DNA of 17,075 nt from Gammaproteobacteria bacterium (GCA_018814965.1 JAHIYS010000137.1:1-17075); one strand, 5' to 3'. Positions 7,430-14,896 are shown, counted from the stretch's first letter. Notes: generated from the sequence alone by a model not told the origin. A program made the numbers and translations.

Positions 7430-7945
7430 ATGAGAATGAGAACGATTTTAATAGTTTTTATAGGGCTTGGATTGTTGTTTTTTGGTTATTATATGACAAA
7501 AAAGCCATCGATAAAGGTATTACCGGAGGGTACAACTGATATGCAAGATACAGATATAAACAAAGCAAAAGGTGCGGCATTTTTAGAAGAAAATAAAAAT
7601 AAAGATGGTGTTGTAACGCTAGACGATGGATTACAATACAAGATTATTGTTGATGGAAATGGTGAGAAACCAGGATTAAATGATACTGTTGAGGTACATT
7701 ATGCTGGAACTTTAATTGATGGGACCGAGTTTGATAGTTCTTATAAGCGTAAAAGTTCAATATCATTCCCACTTAAAGCAGTAATTCCTGGGTGGACTGA
7801 AGCGTTACAGCTAATGCCAGTTGGTTCTACTTGGGAGCTTTATATACCATCAAATCTTGCTTATGGGTCAAATGGTGCGCCACCAGTAATTGGACCAAAC
7901 GAAACTTTGATTTTTAAAGTTGAGTTGTTGGGAATAAAGAAGTAG
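7430..7945 (+). CDS. Membrane-anchored FKBP-type peptidyl-prolyl isomerase, short Mip/FklB-like
   Basis: Catalyses cis-trans isomerisation of proline peptide bonds; predicted to act in the periplasm. At 171 residues, it has an N-terminal hydrophobic segment (about 5-21, TILIVFIGLGLLFFGYY) followed by a short linker. The stretch KAKGAAFLEENKNKDGVV (45-62) matches the end of the Mip/FkpA connecting helix, and the FKBP domain spans about 65-170. Active-site-type residues are present: Tyr91, Phe101-Asp102, Val118-Ile119, Trp122, Tyr145 and Phe162. The dimerisation domain of Mip and FkpA is missing, so this is probably a monomeric anchored form. AGGAG at 7419-7423 supports the start. A short inverted repeat follows the gene. 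The isomerase call is secure; a Mip-like virulence role would be speculation. Confidence 0.94.
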   Translation: MRMRTILIVFIGLGLLFFGYYMTKKPSIKVLPEGTTDMQDTDINKAKGAAFLEENKNKDGVVTLDDGLQYKIIVDGNGEKPGLNDTVEVHYAGTLIDGTEFDSSYKRKSSISFPLKAVIPGWTEALQLMPVGSTWELYIPSNLAYGSNGAPPVIGPNETLIFKVELLGIKK

Positions 7946-7961
7946 CGATAATTGATCTATT

Positions 7962-7994
7962 CAATTCCTGCAATTGTATAAATTGCAGGAATTG
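7962..7994 (+). terminator. 14-bp perfect hairpin after the FKBP gene
   Basis: CAATTCCTGCAATT (7962-7975) pairs exactly with AATTGCAGGAATTG (7981-7994) across a GTATA loop, 17 nt after the stop codon. Only CTTTG follows rather than a long T-run, so it may act as an imperfect terminator or as a 3'-end stabiliser. Confidence 0.5.
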
Positions 7995-8032
7995 CTTTGA
8001 AAATGGTTGCTCTGATACCAAACAGAATAAAA

Positions 8033-8067
8033 GGTTGCTTCGTCGCTGCGTTTCTCGCAATGACGGC
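8033..8067 (-). repeat. Dispersed repeat, GTCATTGCGA family (copy 2)
   Basis: Read on the - strand it begins GCCGTCATTGCGAGAAACG and ends AGCGACGAAGCAACC. It is the same subtype as 4424-4458 and 8194-8226. Confidence 0.75.
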
Positions 8068-8106
8068 AAAAACTCATATTTAATCATCCTCTCCATATCA
8101 ACAAAA

Positions 8107-8152
8107 GCGTCATTGCGAGCGAAACGCTTTTTGTTTCGCGCGGCAATCCAGC
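8107..8152 (+). repeat. Dispersed repeat, GTCATTGCGA family (copy 3, long palindromic subtype)
   Basis: Starts GCGTCATTGCGAGCGAAAC and ends GCGGCAATCCAGC. It contains the internal hairpin GCGAAAC/GTTTCGC. Its orientation is opposite to the flanking copies at 8033-8067 and 8194-8226, so the cluster can fold into a long paired structure. Confidence 0.75.
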
Positions 8153-8193
8153 GATATCAACCTCGAACATAAATTAATTTGTAACCTTTTTAA

Positions 8194-8226
8194 GATTGCT
8201 TTGTCGCTACGCTTTTCGCAATGACA
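8194..8226 (-). repeat. Dispersed repeat, GTCATTGCGA family (copy 4)
   Basis: On the - strand it reads GTCATTGCGAAAAGCGTAGC then GACAAAGCAATC. It closely matches copy 1 at 4424-4458 and copy 2. Confidence 0.75.
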
Positions 8227-8309
8227 GCAAAGAAACCAGCTTTCTTGTAGTTAATGGCATATATTGCTCATGCTAATAATCAGGTTAGATTTTGCTAAAT
8301 ATAGGGAAA

Positions 8310-8347
8310 ATAAAAGATCTCTAAGTTTAATAGGGACCTTTTTATTT
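8310..8347 (-). terminator. Intrinsic terminator, bidirectional, for the outer membrane protein gene
   Basis: AGATCTCTA (8315-8323) and TAGGGACCT (8331-8339) form a 9-bp stem with one mismatch and one wobble around a 7-nt loop. A T-rich tract follows on both strands: TTTTATTTT on the - strand and TTTTTATTT on the + strand. It lies about 28 nt beyond the stop codon of the - strand gene at 8367. Confidence 0.65.
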
Positions 8348-8366
8348 CTATATTTTTTCGAGCAGG

Positions 8367-9119
8367 CTAAAATTTATACGATATTCCCAAGGCTAATAAA
8401 CTCGCATATGGAGTTGTTTGTTTATTGCCGCCGGCGGTAATGGTTGTTCCACAAACGCCATTTGTATCACAAGTCATACCAATTTTGTTGATGCCATAAA
8501 CCCCTGACCAGGATAAATCAACTCCAAAATCATCGGTAAAATTATATCCAATGCCAAGACTGTATCCTGGTCTTAGTGCGGTGTTATTGATTGTAGAATG
8601 CTCTGATGTGGGATTAAATGCTACTCCATCCATCTCGGTCTCAAAACTGGATCTGGCAGCAACAATGCCCAATTTGGCATATATGCTCCAACCACAAAAG
8701 TTAGGAGATAATATTTCTAATGGCAGTATACCTTTAGCCATCAAGTCTATCCCATAAAAACTTGTTTTAAATTTATAGGTATGTTCCTCTGCTTGGTTTA
8801 GGCCATTAGCTGTATATTTATTATTTGGATAAAGAGTGAATCCACCATCTAAGGCAAAATATGGATTAAAAGCATAACCAATCAATAATCTGCCACCCCA
8901 TGAGCCTTTATCAGTATTTTTAGAGTGTGGCGTATGGGTAATGTCATAAATATGGTCGACAAAATCGCTTGGTCCATCGCCTTCGTTAGTCCAAGCTAAA
9001 CCCCCTTGAGCTCCAATGTAAACCCCTGGCCGGAAATCTACGACAGAATTTCCTTGGGCAAAAATTACTGGACTGATAATCAAAGCAAAAGTACTGGCTA
9101 GAAAGTTATTTCGTAACAT
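8367..9119 (-). CDS. Outer membrane beta-barrel protein (opacity/OmpA-like barrel family)
   Basis: Protein of 250 residues with a clear signal peptide (hydrophobic residues 6-20, cleavage after PVIFA, Ala21). The mature part alternates Gly/aromatic-rich strands, such as GVYIGAQGGLAW, WGGRLLIGYAFNPYFALDGGFTLY, GWSIYAKLGIVAA, PGYSLGIGYNFTDDFGVDLSWSGVYG and YASLLALGISYKF. The C-terminal Phe is the classic BAM recognition residue. The length and strand pattern fit a small 8-stranded barrel of the OMP_b-brl type. No enzymatic residues are recognised, and a porin, adhesin or structural role is open. AGGTGA precedes the ATG at suitable spacing. It is a single-gene unit with its own terminator and a -10-like box upstream. 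Confidence 0.88.
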   Translation of the reverse strand: MLRNNFLASTFALIISPVIFAQGNSVVDFRPGVYIGAQGGLAWTNEGDGPSDFVDHIYDITHTPHSKNTDKGSWGGRLLIGYAFNPYFALDGGFTLYPNNKYTANGLNQAEEHTYKFKTSFYGIDLMAKGILPLEILSPNFCGWSIYAKLGIVAARSSFETEMDGVAFNPTSEHSTINNTALRPGYSLGIGYNFTDDFGVDLSWSGVYGINKIGMTCDTNGVCGTTITAGGNKQTTPYASLLALGISYKF

Positions 9120-9146
9120 AGTTCACCTTTTTATTTCTGATCATTA

Positions 9147-9152
9147 ATTATA
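9147..9152 (-). promoter_or_regulatory. -10 box for the outer membrane protein gene
   Basis: A perfect TATAAT on the - strand lies 27 nt upstream of the ATG. The -35 region is AT-rich (best match TTAAAA with a 16-bp spacer), so recognition may depend on an AT-rich upstream element. Confidence 0.45.
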
Positions 9153-9226
9153 GTGGAAAAAAATGTTTTTTTAAAGATAAATAGCTTTTCTAAATATTAA
9201 GCGACAAAATAAAATAAAAGAGTTAT

Positions 9227-9311
9227 TGCTATAATATTTTGTTGGCTTCTGCTTTGCTGGGGTTGTATCAATCTGAAGGTCTTTGCTGTTTTCCTTTAGG
9301 CCTGAGTTTTT
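9227..9311 (+). ncRNA. Possible small RNA with extended -10 promoter
   Basis: Lies in a 309-nt gap between two - strand genes. TGCTATAAT at 9227-9235 is a perfect extended -10, implying a start near 9242. AGGTCT (9277-9282) pairs with AGGCCT (9298-9303), with one wobble, and TTTTT follows at 9307-9311. This would give a transcript of about 70 nt. The stem is weak and no known RNA family was recognised. The rest of the gap (9120-9226 and 9312-9428) shows only the OMP promoter and nothing else I can support. Confidence 0.25.
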
Positions 9312-9428
9312 CAATTTGGGGATAGATCTTTATGACTGTCGTCGGGTGGCGAAGACTACTTGTCTCAGGAGCTGAAGATTACAATAACCTTACTGTAAAT
9401 TTATTGGAAAGAGAGGTTTTATGTAGCT

Positions 9429-9941
9429 TTACTTTGTGCACCAGCCTCCTGGATAGCATTTACCGCGTTGGGTGGATGTTAAAGTAAATACTCCATACAT
9501 TTCAGGGTCTTTTGGTAAAATCATTTTAATTTGCATCCCATCACCTGTTGGACAACTAAATTGCATTCCAGAGCTGGTTAAAATACCTTTTCTCTGGTGG
9601 TTTATGCATTCGACCTTAGCATATACTTGAGGTTTTTTAGAGAGCTCCTCTTTTTCGCTTTCAAATGAGTTCTCTAAATCTTCTTCCGAATAAGTATTCT
9701 CATCATTTATTTTTATAATTTTCTGTTGTTTGTTCGCTCGTAGTCCGCTTAGGGTGATATTAAGTTCAACATCTGCTTTCCCTTCTTGAGCGGTTTCTAA
9801 TGGTTTGGAGGGGTTTTCGCTGCACTTAATCTCCATCTCTTCAGATCGAGTTGTTATAAAGGCATAGCTGGATGAGCTAAAAAGAATTATTGCTATGCAT
9901 AGAGTAATTTTGGAGTATATGTTGTTAGAAATTTTTTTCAT
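9429..9941 (-). CDS. Hypothetical secreted protein with five cysteines in the mature part
   Basis: I do not recognise a family. The start is chosen at the ATG (9941), which has AGAGGG seven bases upstream, in preference to the in-frame GTG at 9962. This gives 170 residues beginning MKKISNN. A signal peptide is clear, with cleavage after SSSSYA (Ala27). The mature part has a low-complexity acidic middle (NTYSEEDLENSFESEKEEL) and five Cys spread to the C-terminus, the last two in GKCYPGGWCTK. It is likely periplasmic or exported with disulfides. It is monocistronic with its own promoter. The 3' end is overlapped by nothing convincing on the other strand. Confidence 0.7.
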   Translation of the reverse strand: MKKISNNIYSKITLCIAIILFSSSSYAFITTRSEEMEIKCSENPSKPLETAQEGKADVELNITLSGLRANKQQKIIKINDENTYSEEDLENSFESEKEELSKKPQVYAKVECINHQRKGILTSSGMQFSCPTGDGMQIKMILPKDPEMYGVFTLTSTQRGKCYPGGWCTK

Positions 9942-9971
9942 AATTACGCCCTCTATAATCACTGTTTGTGT

Positions 9972-10000
9972 ATAGTATTAGTTTATATAGTATATGTTAA
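9972..10000 (-). promoter_or_regulatory. Sigma-70-like promoter for the secreted hypothetical gene
   Basis: On the - strand, TTAACA (-35, plus-strand 9995-10000) and TACTAT (-10, plus-strand 9972-9977) are separated by exactly 17 bp. The start would be near 9965, leaving a leader of about 24 nt that contains the AGAGGG ribosome site. Confidence 0.5.
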
Positions 10001-10440
10001 GGTTTCTTTAAGAGAATTATTCTTTGTTAAATCAATTAGATAAGAAGTTGTTTGGTGTAGGGGCTGGATATAAGCGGTGGTGTGGCGGAAAATCATAAGT
10101 GGTTATGGCGGCTAAAAAAACATAATAGAACTCCATTATTAAATGCACTTTTTTGTTGAGTATCTCTTGGATGGTAAAATTATATTGATTAAGTTATTCG
10201 CAGCTTTGTTTGTATTTAGAGTTAATCGCAAGCAATCACGATGATTTTTTATAAAAACCAATCATTTTTTCTTTGATGTGGAGTTATGAATTTCAGATAT
10301 TAGTAGATTTATAGCAGAAACTAAAGTGCTTATGGCTATATCTTGGTATGGAGTTTTTCCCTAATAGCATAAGCTTGTTAATAGAGTTGGCTAGAGAAGA
10401 GTCTAGAGTAATTTTCAGATAGGCTCTTAATCATAGAATT
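10001..10440. other. Intergenic stretch without a supported gene
   Basis: About 440 nt of AT-rich DNA between the divergent secreted hypothetical gene and tamA. Only tiny open frames are present, and I saw no convincing hairpin-plus-T terminator, tRNA or repeat-family copy. It may hold decayed sequence or regulatory sites for tamA that I cannot resolve. Confidence 0.5.
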
Positions 10441-10447
10441 TTTATTG

Positions 10448-10453
10448 TATAAT
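10448..10453 (+). promoter_or_regulatory. -10 box immediately upstream of tamA
   Basis: A perfect TATAAT ends 8 nt before the tamA ATG. If used, transcription would start at about the start codon, giving a leaderless or nearly leaderless mRNA. That would agree with the lack of any Shine-Dalgarno sequence (ACCACC precedes the ATG). No good -35 box was found. Confidence 0.4.
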
Positions 10454-10461
10454 AGACCACC

Positions 10462-12174
10462 ATGAAAAAGTTTTGGTTAACATTACATTTTATTGTTTTG
10501 ACGTTGCTTGTACTAACATGTAACGGTGCGCCTAGTTTAAAAATTAAGGTGCAGGGGGTTCATGGTGAGTTATTAGAAAGTATAAAAATGCAGCTGCAGC
10601 TAAAACAAGAAGGAATTACGATATATGATGATGTTTCAATAAATGCTTTTTATCAGGAGATCCCGCAGGAGATTACAAAGGCATTGGAGCCTTACGGTTA
10701 TTTCAAGGCCAAGGTCACAAGCGGTTTATTTACCCATAAAAACAATAAATGGGAGAAGGTTTTTCAGGTAAGTTTAGGGAATCCTCTGAAGATAGCATCA
10801 ATTGATTTAACTGTATTGGGAGCCGGGTCTAATGATAAAAAAATACTCAAGCATTTACCAAGATTTCCTTTGGAAAAAGGGGATGTTTTTCGGGTAGATC
10901 AATATAATAATGCGAAACAGTTTTTATTCGATTTAGCTGGGACATATGGATATATCGCAGCATTTTTAGCTAAGAAGGAAGTGCTAATTGATTTGGAGAG
11001 CAATACAGCAGCAATTGTTTTACATTTTGATACTGGGCCGCGATATTATTTTGGGGAAACTACATTTGAGGCGCCATTTTTCAGTAAAGAGTTTCTTGCG
11101 AAATTTTTGGCGTATAAGCCAGGATATGTTTATTCAAGCAAAAAAATAGATCTGTTGCAGGAAGCTTTGAGCAATAGTAACTTTTTTCAGATAGTAGATG
11201 TAAATCCGCAGATTGCTGAGAATGAATCCCCTCAGGTTCCGGTCGAAATAAAGCTTACCCCATATAAAGCAAGACAGTATGATGTGGGTGTTGGTTTTGG
11301 TACTGATACTGGTTTTCGTGGATCATTAGGCATGGATGCTAGGTATTTAACTCCTAGTGGCCAAAGTTTTAATGGGCAGATTCAAGGCTCTGAAGTACAG
11401 AATGATCTTGAGTTACATTATGTGATTCCTGGCAAGTATCCTCCCAATGATTTTTATGATTTTAATTTATCCGGCAAAACTTTAAACCTGGATAAGGGTA
11501 AAAGTTTGTTGGGACAAGTTGGAGTTGGATACATAACCGTTATAAAAAAATGGCAGCAAACTATAAAGCTTAGCTTGCAACATGAGCATTATAAATTAGT
11601 TGATCAACCATATGAAACTTCAACCTTATTGATACCAAGCATCAGCTGGTTGCGTACTAAAAAGGATGATCCAATTAAGCCAACAAAAGGTTACAGAGTT
11701 AGTTTAAGCATCCAAGGATCAAGAAAGCATTTTGTTGCGAGTAATAGTTTTTTGCAGGCAAAGACAGATTTAAAATACATGAAGACCATTTTTAAACGGA
11801 TGCAAGTTATTTTGCATGCAACTTTAGGGTATACGGCAATGAATGATATCGATGATTTACCCTTATCATTACAATTTTATACTGGCGGAACTCAAAGTAT
11901 CAGAGGTTTTGGGTATAACACTATTGGTCCTGGTTATAATCTTGCAGTTGGTAGTATTGAATTGCGTCAGCAAATTGTAGGGGATTGGTACCTTTCGGCT
12001 TTTTTTGACGCAGGTAATGCAAGCAATGATTTATTTGCAAAGGTAAACAAAGGTGTGGGCTTAGGAATTGTATATAGAACCAGCGTGGGCACCTTAGAGT
12101 TGACCTATGCTAAGGCTGTAAGTCAGCCTAAATCTCCAGGAAGAATACAATTTAGTTTGGGAACAGATTTATAG
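10462..12174 (+). CDS. tamA: Outer membrane translocation/assembly factor TamA (Omp85 family)
   Basis: Outer-membrane Omp85 protein that works with TamB in moving proteins or lipids across the periplasm and into the outer membrane. At 570 residues it is close to the E. coli protein (577). A signal peptide spans about 1-23. Three POTRA-like regions follow at roughly 26-105, 106-190 and 192-270, including YGYFKAKV and PRYYFGETTFEA. The 16-strand barrel follows from about 272. The hallmark loop-6 motif is seen as IRGFGYNTIGP (RGF at 481-483), and the barrel closes with ELTYAKAV and a C-terminal SLGTDL, like the TamA terminus. The start is the only Met at the signal peptide. tamB follows after 35 nt, so they form an operon. 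Confidence 0.95.
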   Translation: MKKFWLTLHFIVLTLLVLTCNGAPSLKIKVQGVHGELLESIKMQLQLKQEGITIYDDVSINAFYQEIPQEITKALEPYGYFKAKVTSGLFTHKNNKWEKVFQVSLGNPLKIASIDLTVLGAGSNDKKILKHLPRFPLEKGDVFRVDQYNNAKQFLFDLAGTYGYIAAFLAKKEVLIDLESNTAAIVLHFDTGPRYYFGETTFEAPFFSKEFLAKFLAYKPGYVYSSKKIDLLQEALSNSNFFQIVDVNPQIAENESPQVPVEIKLTPYKARQYDVGVGFGTDTGFRGSLGMDARYLTPSGQSFNGQIQGSEVQNDLELHYVIPGKYPPNDFYDFNLSGKTLNLDKGKSLLGQVGVGYITVIKKWQQTIKLSLQHEHYKLVDQPYETSTLLIPSISWLRTKKDDPIKPTKGYRVSLSIQGSRKHFVASNSFLQAKTDLKYMKTIFKRMQVILHATLGYTAMNDIDDLPLSLQFYTGGTQSIRGFGYNTIGPGYNLAVGSIELRQQIVGDWYLSAFFDAGNASNDLFAKVNKGVGLGIVYRTSVGTLELTYAKAVSQPKSPGRIQFSLGTDL

Positions 12175-12209
12175 GGTTTTAAAATCGCAAGAAGAGTTGT
12201 AGGTTTTTT

Positions 12210-14702
12210 ATGAAAAAGAATAGAAAAATATTTATCTATCTGGCAATCATGATGTTTGGTTTTGTGAGCGCCGCATTCTTTTTGTTAAAAACAGAGCATG
12301 GGCTCCGTTTTATTTTTACAGTTGCCGCTAAAATAGTTCCTGGAGAGCTTAGGGCGCAGAAAATAAAAGGATGTTTGCTTGGGCCTATAGATGTAGAAAA
12401 TTTTTATTTTAAAAATAAATCTATTAGTATAAGCGCCGATAAGGCACATGTAGCATGGAAACCTAAAGGGTTGTTGCTGGGAAAAATAAGAATCACTTCG
12501 GTTCATGCTGATGGTTTAAAAATTCATACAAAATCATCTGGAGATAATCAAGGTGATTTGGTGGTAGAGAATATCAAGGCGGGTTTTAAAAAGTTCAACT
12601 CGTTGGTTAATTTGAAATTAAAAGATGTGCAGTTAAACGATGTGATGTGGCAACAAGGATTAAATGCCCCAATAAAGATAGAGACTGTTTTATTGCGAGC
12701 ATATTTGGTTGGTGAAGATATAGTATCTTTAAAGGGAGAGTTGCGGTCTCAAGATGCAACAATATTGATACAGGGATCTTTGCAAAAAGAATGGAGTATG
12801 TCTTGGAAGATACATTTGCCAAATCTTAAAAAGTTTTTGCAAGAAGCGGATGGTTCTGTGGACTGTGAAGGCAAGGTTTATGGTAAGCGTAATAATCCAG
12901 AAATTGATGCTATAATTAAAGTTAACAAGTTTAAGTATTCTTACGTTAGCTTTGCAAAGCTTCAAAGTAAAGTAGAGCTTGATTTTTCTGGTAAAAAGAA
13001 GTCTCGGCTCGAATTAAATGTTAGTTCGCCAAAAATAAATTCAATTGGATTTAATCAGATAGCTTTTTCGGCAAGTGTATTGCCCATAGGGATAAAAAAA
13101 CAAGCATACGATTTTAGTGTAGATCTGGGTGCAACAACAATATCTTTTCTGATGGGCGACAATTCGCAATCGGTAAAGTTGGAAAAGGCAAGCATGCAGG
13201 GAGCTCTGGATAAGCAAGGGTTTTCTGCCAAGGGAAATCTTTTAGTTTCACAGTATGATCCAATTAATATAGAAATAAAGCTACCTAAAGCAAAAGATTT
13301 TGCTACGTTATTTGAGAAACAGCCTATTGATGGGAAAATCTCATGGAAAACTAATGACATGGTTTTTTTACAGGGATTTTTGCCTGGGGTGAAGGGGTTG
13401 ATGGGAGTGCTAGATGTGCAATATGTTATTTCTGGCACATTACAAGATCCGCAGATAGCTGGAACTGCAAAGTTAGCTAATGCTAGCTTTCAGATTCCAG
13501 ATCTAAATATTAAATTACAAAATTTTTGGTTAAATGCCAAAAATTCTCAAGATGAGGTTGAATACCAGGCGGCAATGAATTCTGATGGTGGTAATTTAAA
13601 TTTGTCTGGAAAGACAGTGTTTTCTGCTGAGGGGATAAATAGCAGAATTAACATAGATGGTAATAACTTTTTATTGGCTAATACGCGAGAATATAGCATA
13701 ACTGCTTCCCCGCAATTAGTATTGCAGACAAAAAATGATGTTTTGACATTTGCCGGTAAAATATTGATTCCTAAGGGTAGGATTAGATCAGATTATTTTG
13801 GTTATGGGGGTTTGTTACCCTCTGAAGTTGTATATGCTAATAAAGGGCAAGATGAAGAGTCAAAGAAGTTAAATTTGTATGCTCAGATCAAAATCAATTT
13901 GGGTAACGATGTTTACATAGATGTTAATGGTATAAAAGGGAAGATGGAAGGTGCGATACAGCTTAATGAGGATCCCCAGAAGGTTACTACAGCAACAGGT
14001 ACATTATATATAAAAGATGGCAGCTATAAGATTTATGGGCAGCAATTAAAATTGACCAAGGGGGATTTACATTTTTTTGGAGGCGCAATTACTAATCCAA
14101 GGGTTAGTGTTGAGGCTACACGTAATTTTAATCCATCAGGTGGTTCCTCTTCTTTGAGTATGTCAGATAAGGGGTTGGTTGTTGGTGTAAGAATGAATGG
14201 GATGCTTGACAGGGCTAAAGTTAATTTATTTTCTATTCCTAGCGGTCTTTCAAAAGAGGATATTCTCTCGTATTTGATTATTGGCCAACCAAGAGCAAAT
14301 GCTGCAGGAAACCAGGCACAGTTATTACTACAAGCTGCCTCAGCTTTAAATTTTGGAGGATCAGGTGAGGTTACTAATTTAGTTAATAAGCTTAGGGATA
14401 AACTAGGGTTTAGTGAATTTGGGTTGACTGAAGAGATTAGATCAAATAAATCTCAAGATATTGGTTCGGTAATACAGCAAGGTCCAGGTGAAAACGTAGG
14501 AGATTCTTTGACTACAAATACCGCTTTTTCGATGGGGAAATTTTTAACGCCAAAGCTTTATGTTGGATATAGCATGGGATTTGTAGATCTAGTAAATATT
14601 TTCCGGGTAAGATATTACATGGGTAAGAATTGGGCAGTACAAAGTGAAAGCAGTAGCTTAGGTGAAGGTGTTGATTTGCTTTATACTTTTGAGAGCAAGT
14701 GA
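12210..14702 (+). CDS. tamB: Inner-membrane-anchored translocation/assembly factor TamB
   Basis: Partner of TamA; a long beta-helical protein anchored in the inner membrane that spans the periplasm. A single signal-anchor helix lies at about 8-26. The AsmA-like N-terminal part (GLLLGKIRITSVHADGLKI) is followed by repetitive beta-strand segments. The conserved TamB/DUF490 domain occupies about 500-830: NVYIDVNG-like LGNDVYIDVNGIKG, GTLYIKDGSYKIYGQQL, LYVGYSMGFVD, and the typical ending GEGVDLLYTF. At 830 residues it is far shorter than E. coli TamB (1259), with both ends intact, so the missing length is in the central repeats. AGG six bases before the ATG is the ribosome site. Operon spacing to tamA is 35 nt. 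Confidence 0.94.
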   Translation: MKKNRKIFIYLAIMMFGFVSAAFFLLKTEHGLRFIFTVAAKIVPGELRAQKIKGCLLGPIDVENFYFKNKSISISADKAHVAWKPKGLLLGKIRITSVHADGLKIHTKSSGDNQGDLVVENIKAGFKKFNSLVNLKLKDVQLNDVMWQQGLNAPIKIETVLLRAYLVGEDIVSLKGELRSQDATILIQGSLQKEWSMSWKIHLPNLKKFLQEADGSVDCEGKVYGKRNNPEIDAIIKVNKFKYSYVSFAKLQSKVELDFSGKKKSRLELNVSSPKINSIGFNQIAFSASVLPIGIKKQAYDFSVDLGATTISFLMGDNSQSVKLEKASMQGALDKQGFSAKGNLLVSQYDPINIEIKLPKAKDFATLFEKQPIDGKISWKTNDMVFLQGFLPGVKGLMGVLDVQYVISGTLQDPQIAGTAKLANASFQIPDLNIKLQNFWLNAKNSQDEVEYQAAMNSDGGNLNLSGKTVFSAEGINSRINIDGNNFLLANTREYSITASPQLVLQTKNDVLTFAGKILIPKGRIRSDYFGYGGLLPSEVVYANKGQDEESKKLNLYAQIKINLGNDVYIDVNGIKGKMEGAIQLNEDPQKVTTATGTLYIKDGSYKIYGQQLKLTKGDLHFFGGAITNPRVSVEATRNFNPSGGSSSLSMSDKGLVVGVRMNGMLDRAKVNLFSIPSGLSKEDILSYLIIGQPRANAAGNQAQLLLQAASALNFGGSGEVTNLVNKLRDKLGFSEFGLTEEIRSNKSQDIGSVIQQGPGENVGDSLTTNTAFSMGKFLTPKLYVGYSMGFVDLVNIFRVRYYMGKNWAVQSESSSLGEGVDLLYTFESK

Positions 14703-14720
14703 TTTAGTCAGGATTAAAGT

Positions 14721-14796
14721 TGGTGGGCCGTCCGCGACTCGAACGCGGGACCAACGGATTAAAAGTCCGCTGCTCTACCAGCTGAGCTAACGGCCC
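14721..14796 (-). tRNA. tRNA-Lys (anticodon TTT)
   Basis: Full 76-nt cloverleaf on the - strand. The acceptor stem is GGGCCGT/ACGGCCC, with discriminator A and an encoded CCA (14721-14723). The D-arm is GCTCAGCTGGTAGAGC. The anticodon arm is CGGAC-TTTTAAT-CCG, giving anticodon TTT. The T-arm is CGCGG/TTCGAGT region. A TATATT box (minus strand, 14813-14818) lies about 16 nt upstream of the mature 5' end. The 5' end and leader are duplicated upstream (see repeat at 14897-14924). No intrinsic terminator was recognised downstream. Confidence 0.97.
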
Positions 14797-14813
14797 ATAT
14801 CAAAACTGTTTAA
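14786..14813. repeat. 28-bp direct repeat, copy A (tRNA-Lys 5' end and leader)
   Basis: Includes the first 11 nt of tRNA-Lys plus 17 nt of its upstream leader. It is identical to 14897-14924, 111 bp away. Both begin GCTAACGGCCCATATC and end AACTGTTTAA. Confidence 0.9.
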
Positions 14814-14850
14814 ATATAAAACTGCTAACGTATCATTTTAAACATTTTCT

Positions 14851-14892
14851 GGATCCTGGCTTACGCCAGGACTGCGCCGCAAATTGCGCGGC
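14851..14892. repeat. REP-like double hairpin upstream of tRNA-Lys
   Basis: CCTGGC/GCCAGG (14855-14870, TTAC loop) is followed by GCCGC/GCGGC (14876-14892, 7-nt loop). It is GC-rich against its AT-rich surroundings and lies between the two copies of the tRNA leader. The layout resembles dispersed intergenic repeats. Confidence 0.6.
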
Positions 14893-14896
14893 TACG

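Noticed and set aside
8033..8226. CRISPR array
   Set aside because: The repeats differ in sequence and orientation, the gaps are unequal, and no cas gene is present.
9421..9426. ATG TAG preceded by GAGAGG, a start-stop mini ORF
   Set aside because: A two-codon frame cannot be supported as a gene; a similar ATG-ACC-TAA after GGAG occurs at 15040-15048 and both are probably chance.
9332..9487. A 51-codon + strand ORF preceded by GGGGA
   Set aside because: It overlaps the 3' end of the - strand secreted protein gene and has no recognisable composition or domain, so it is not called as a gene.
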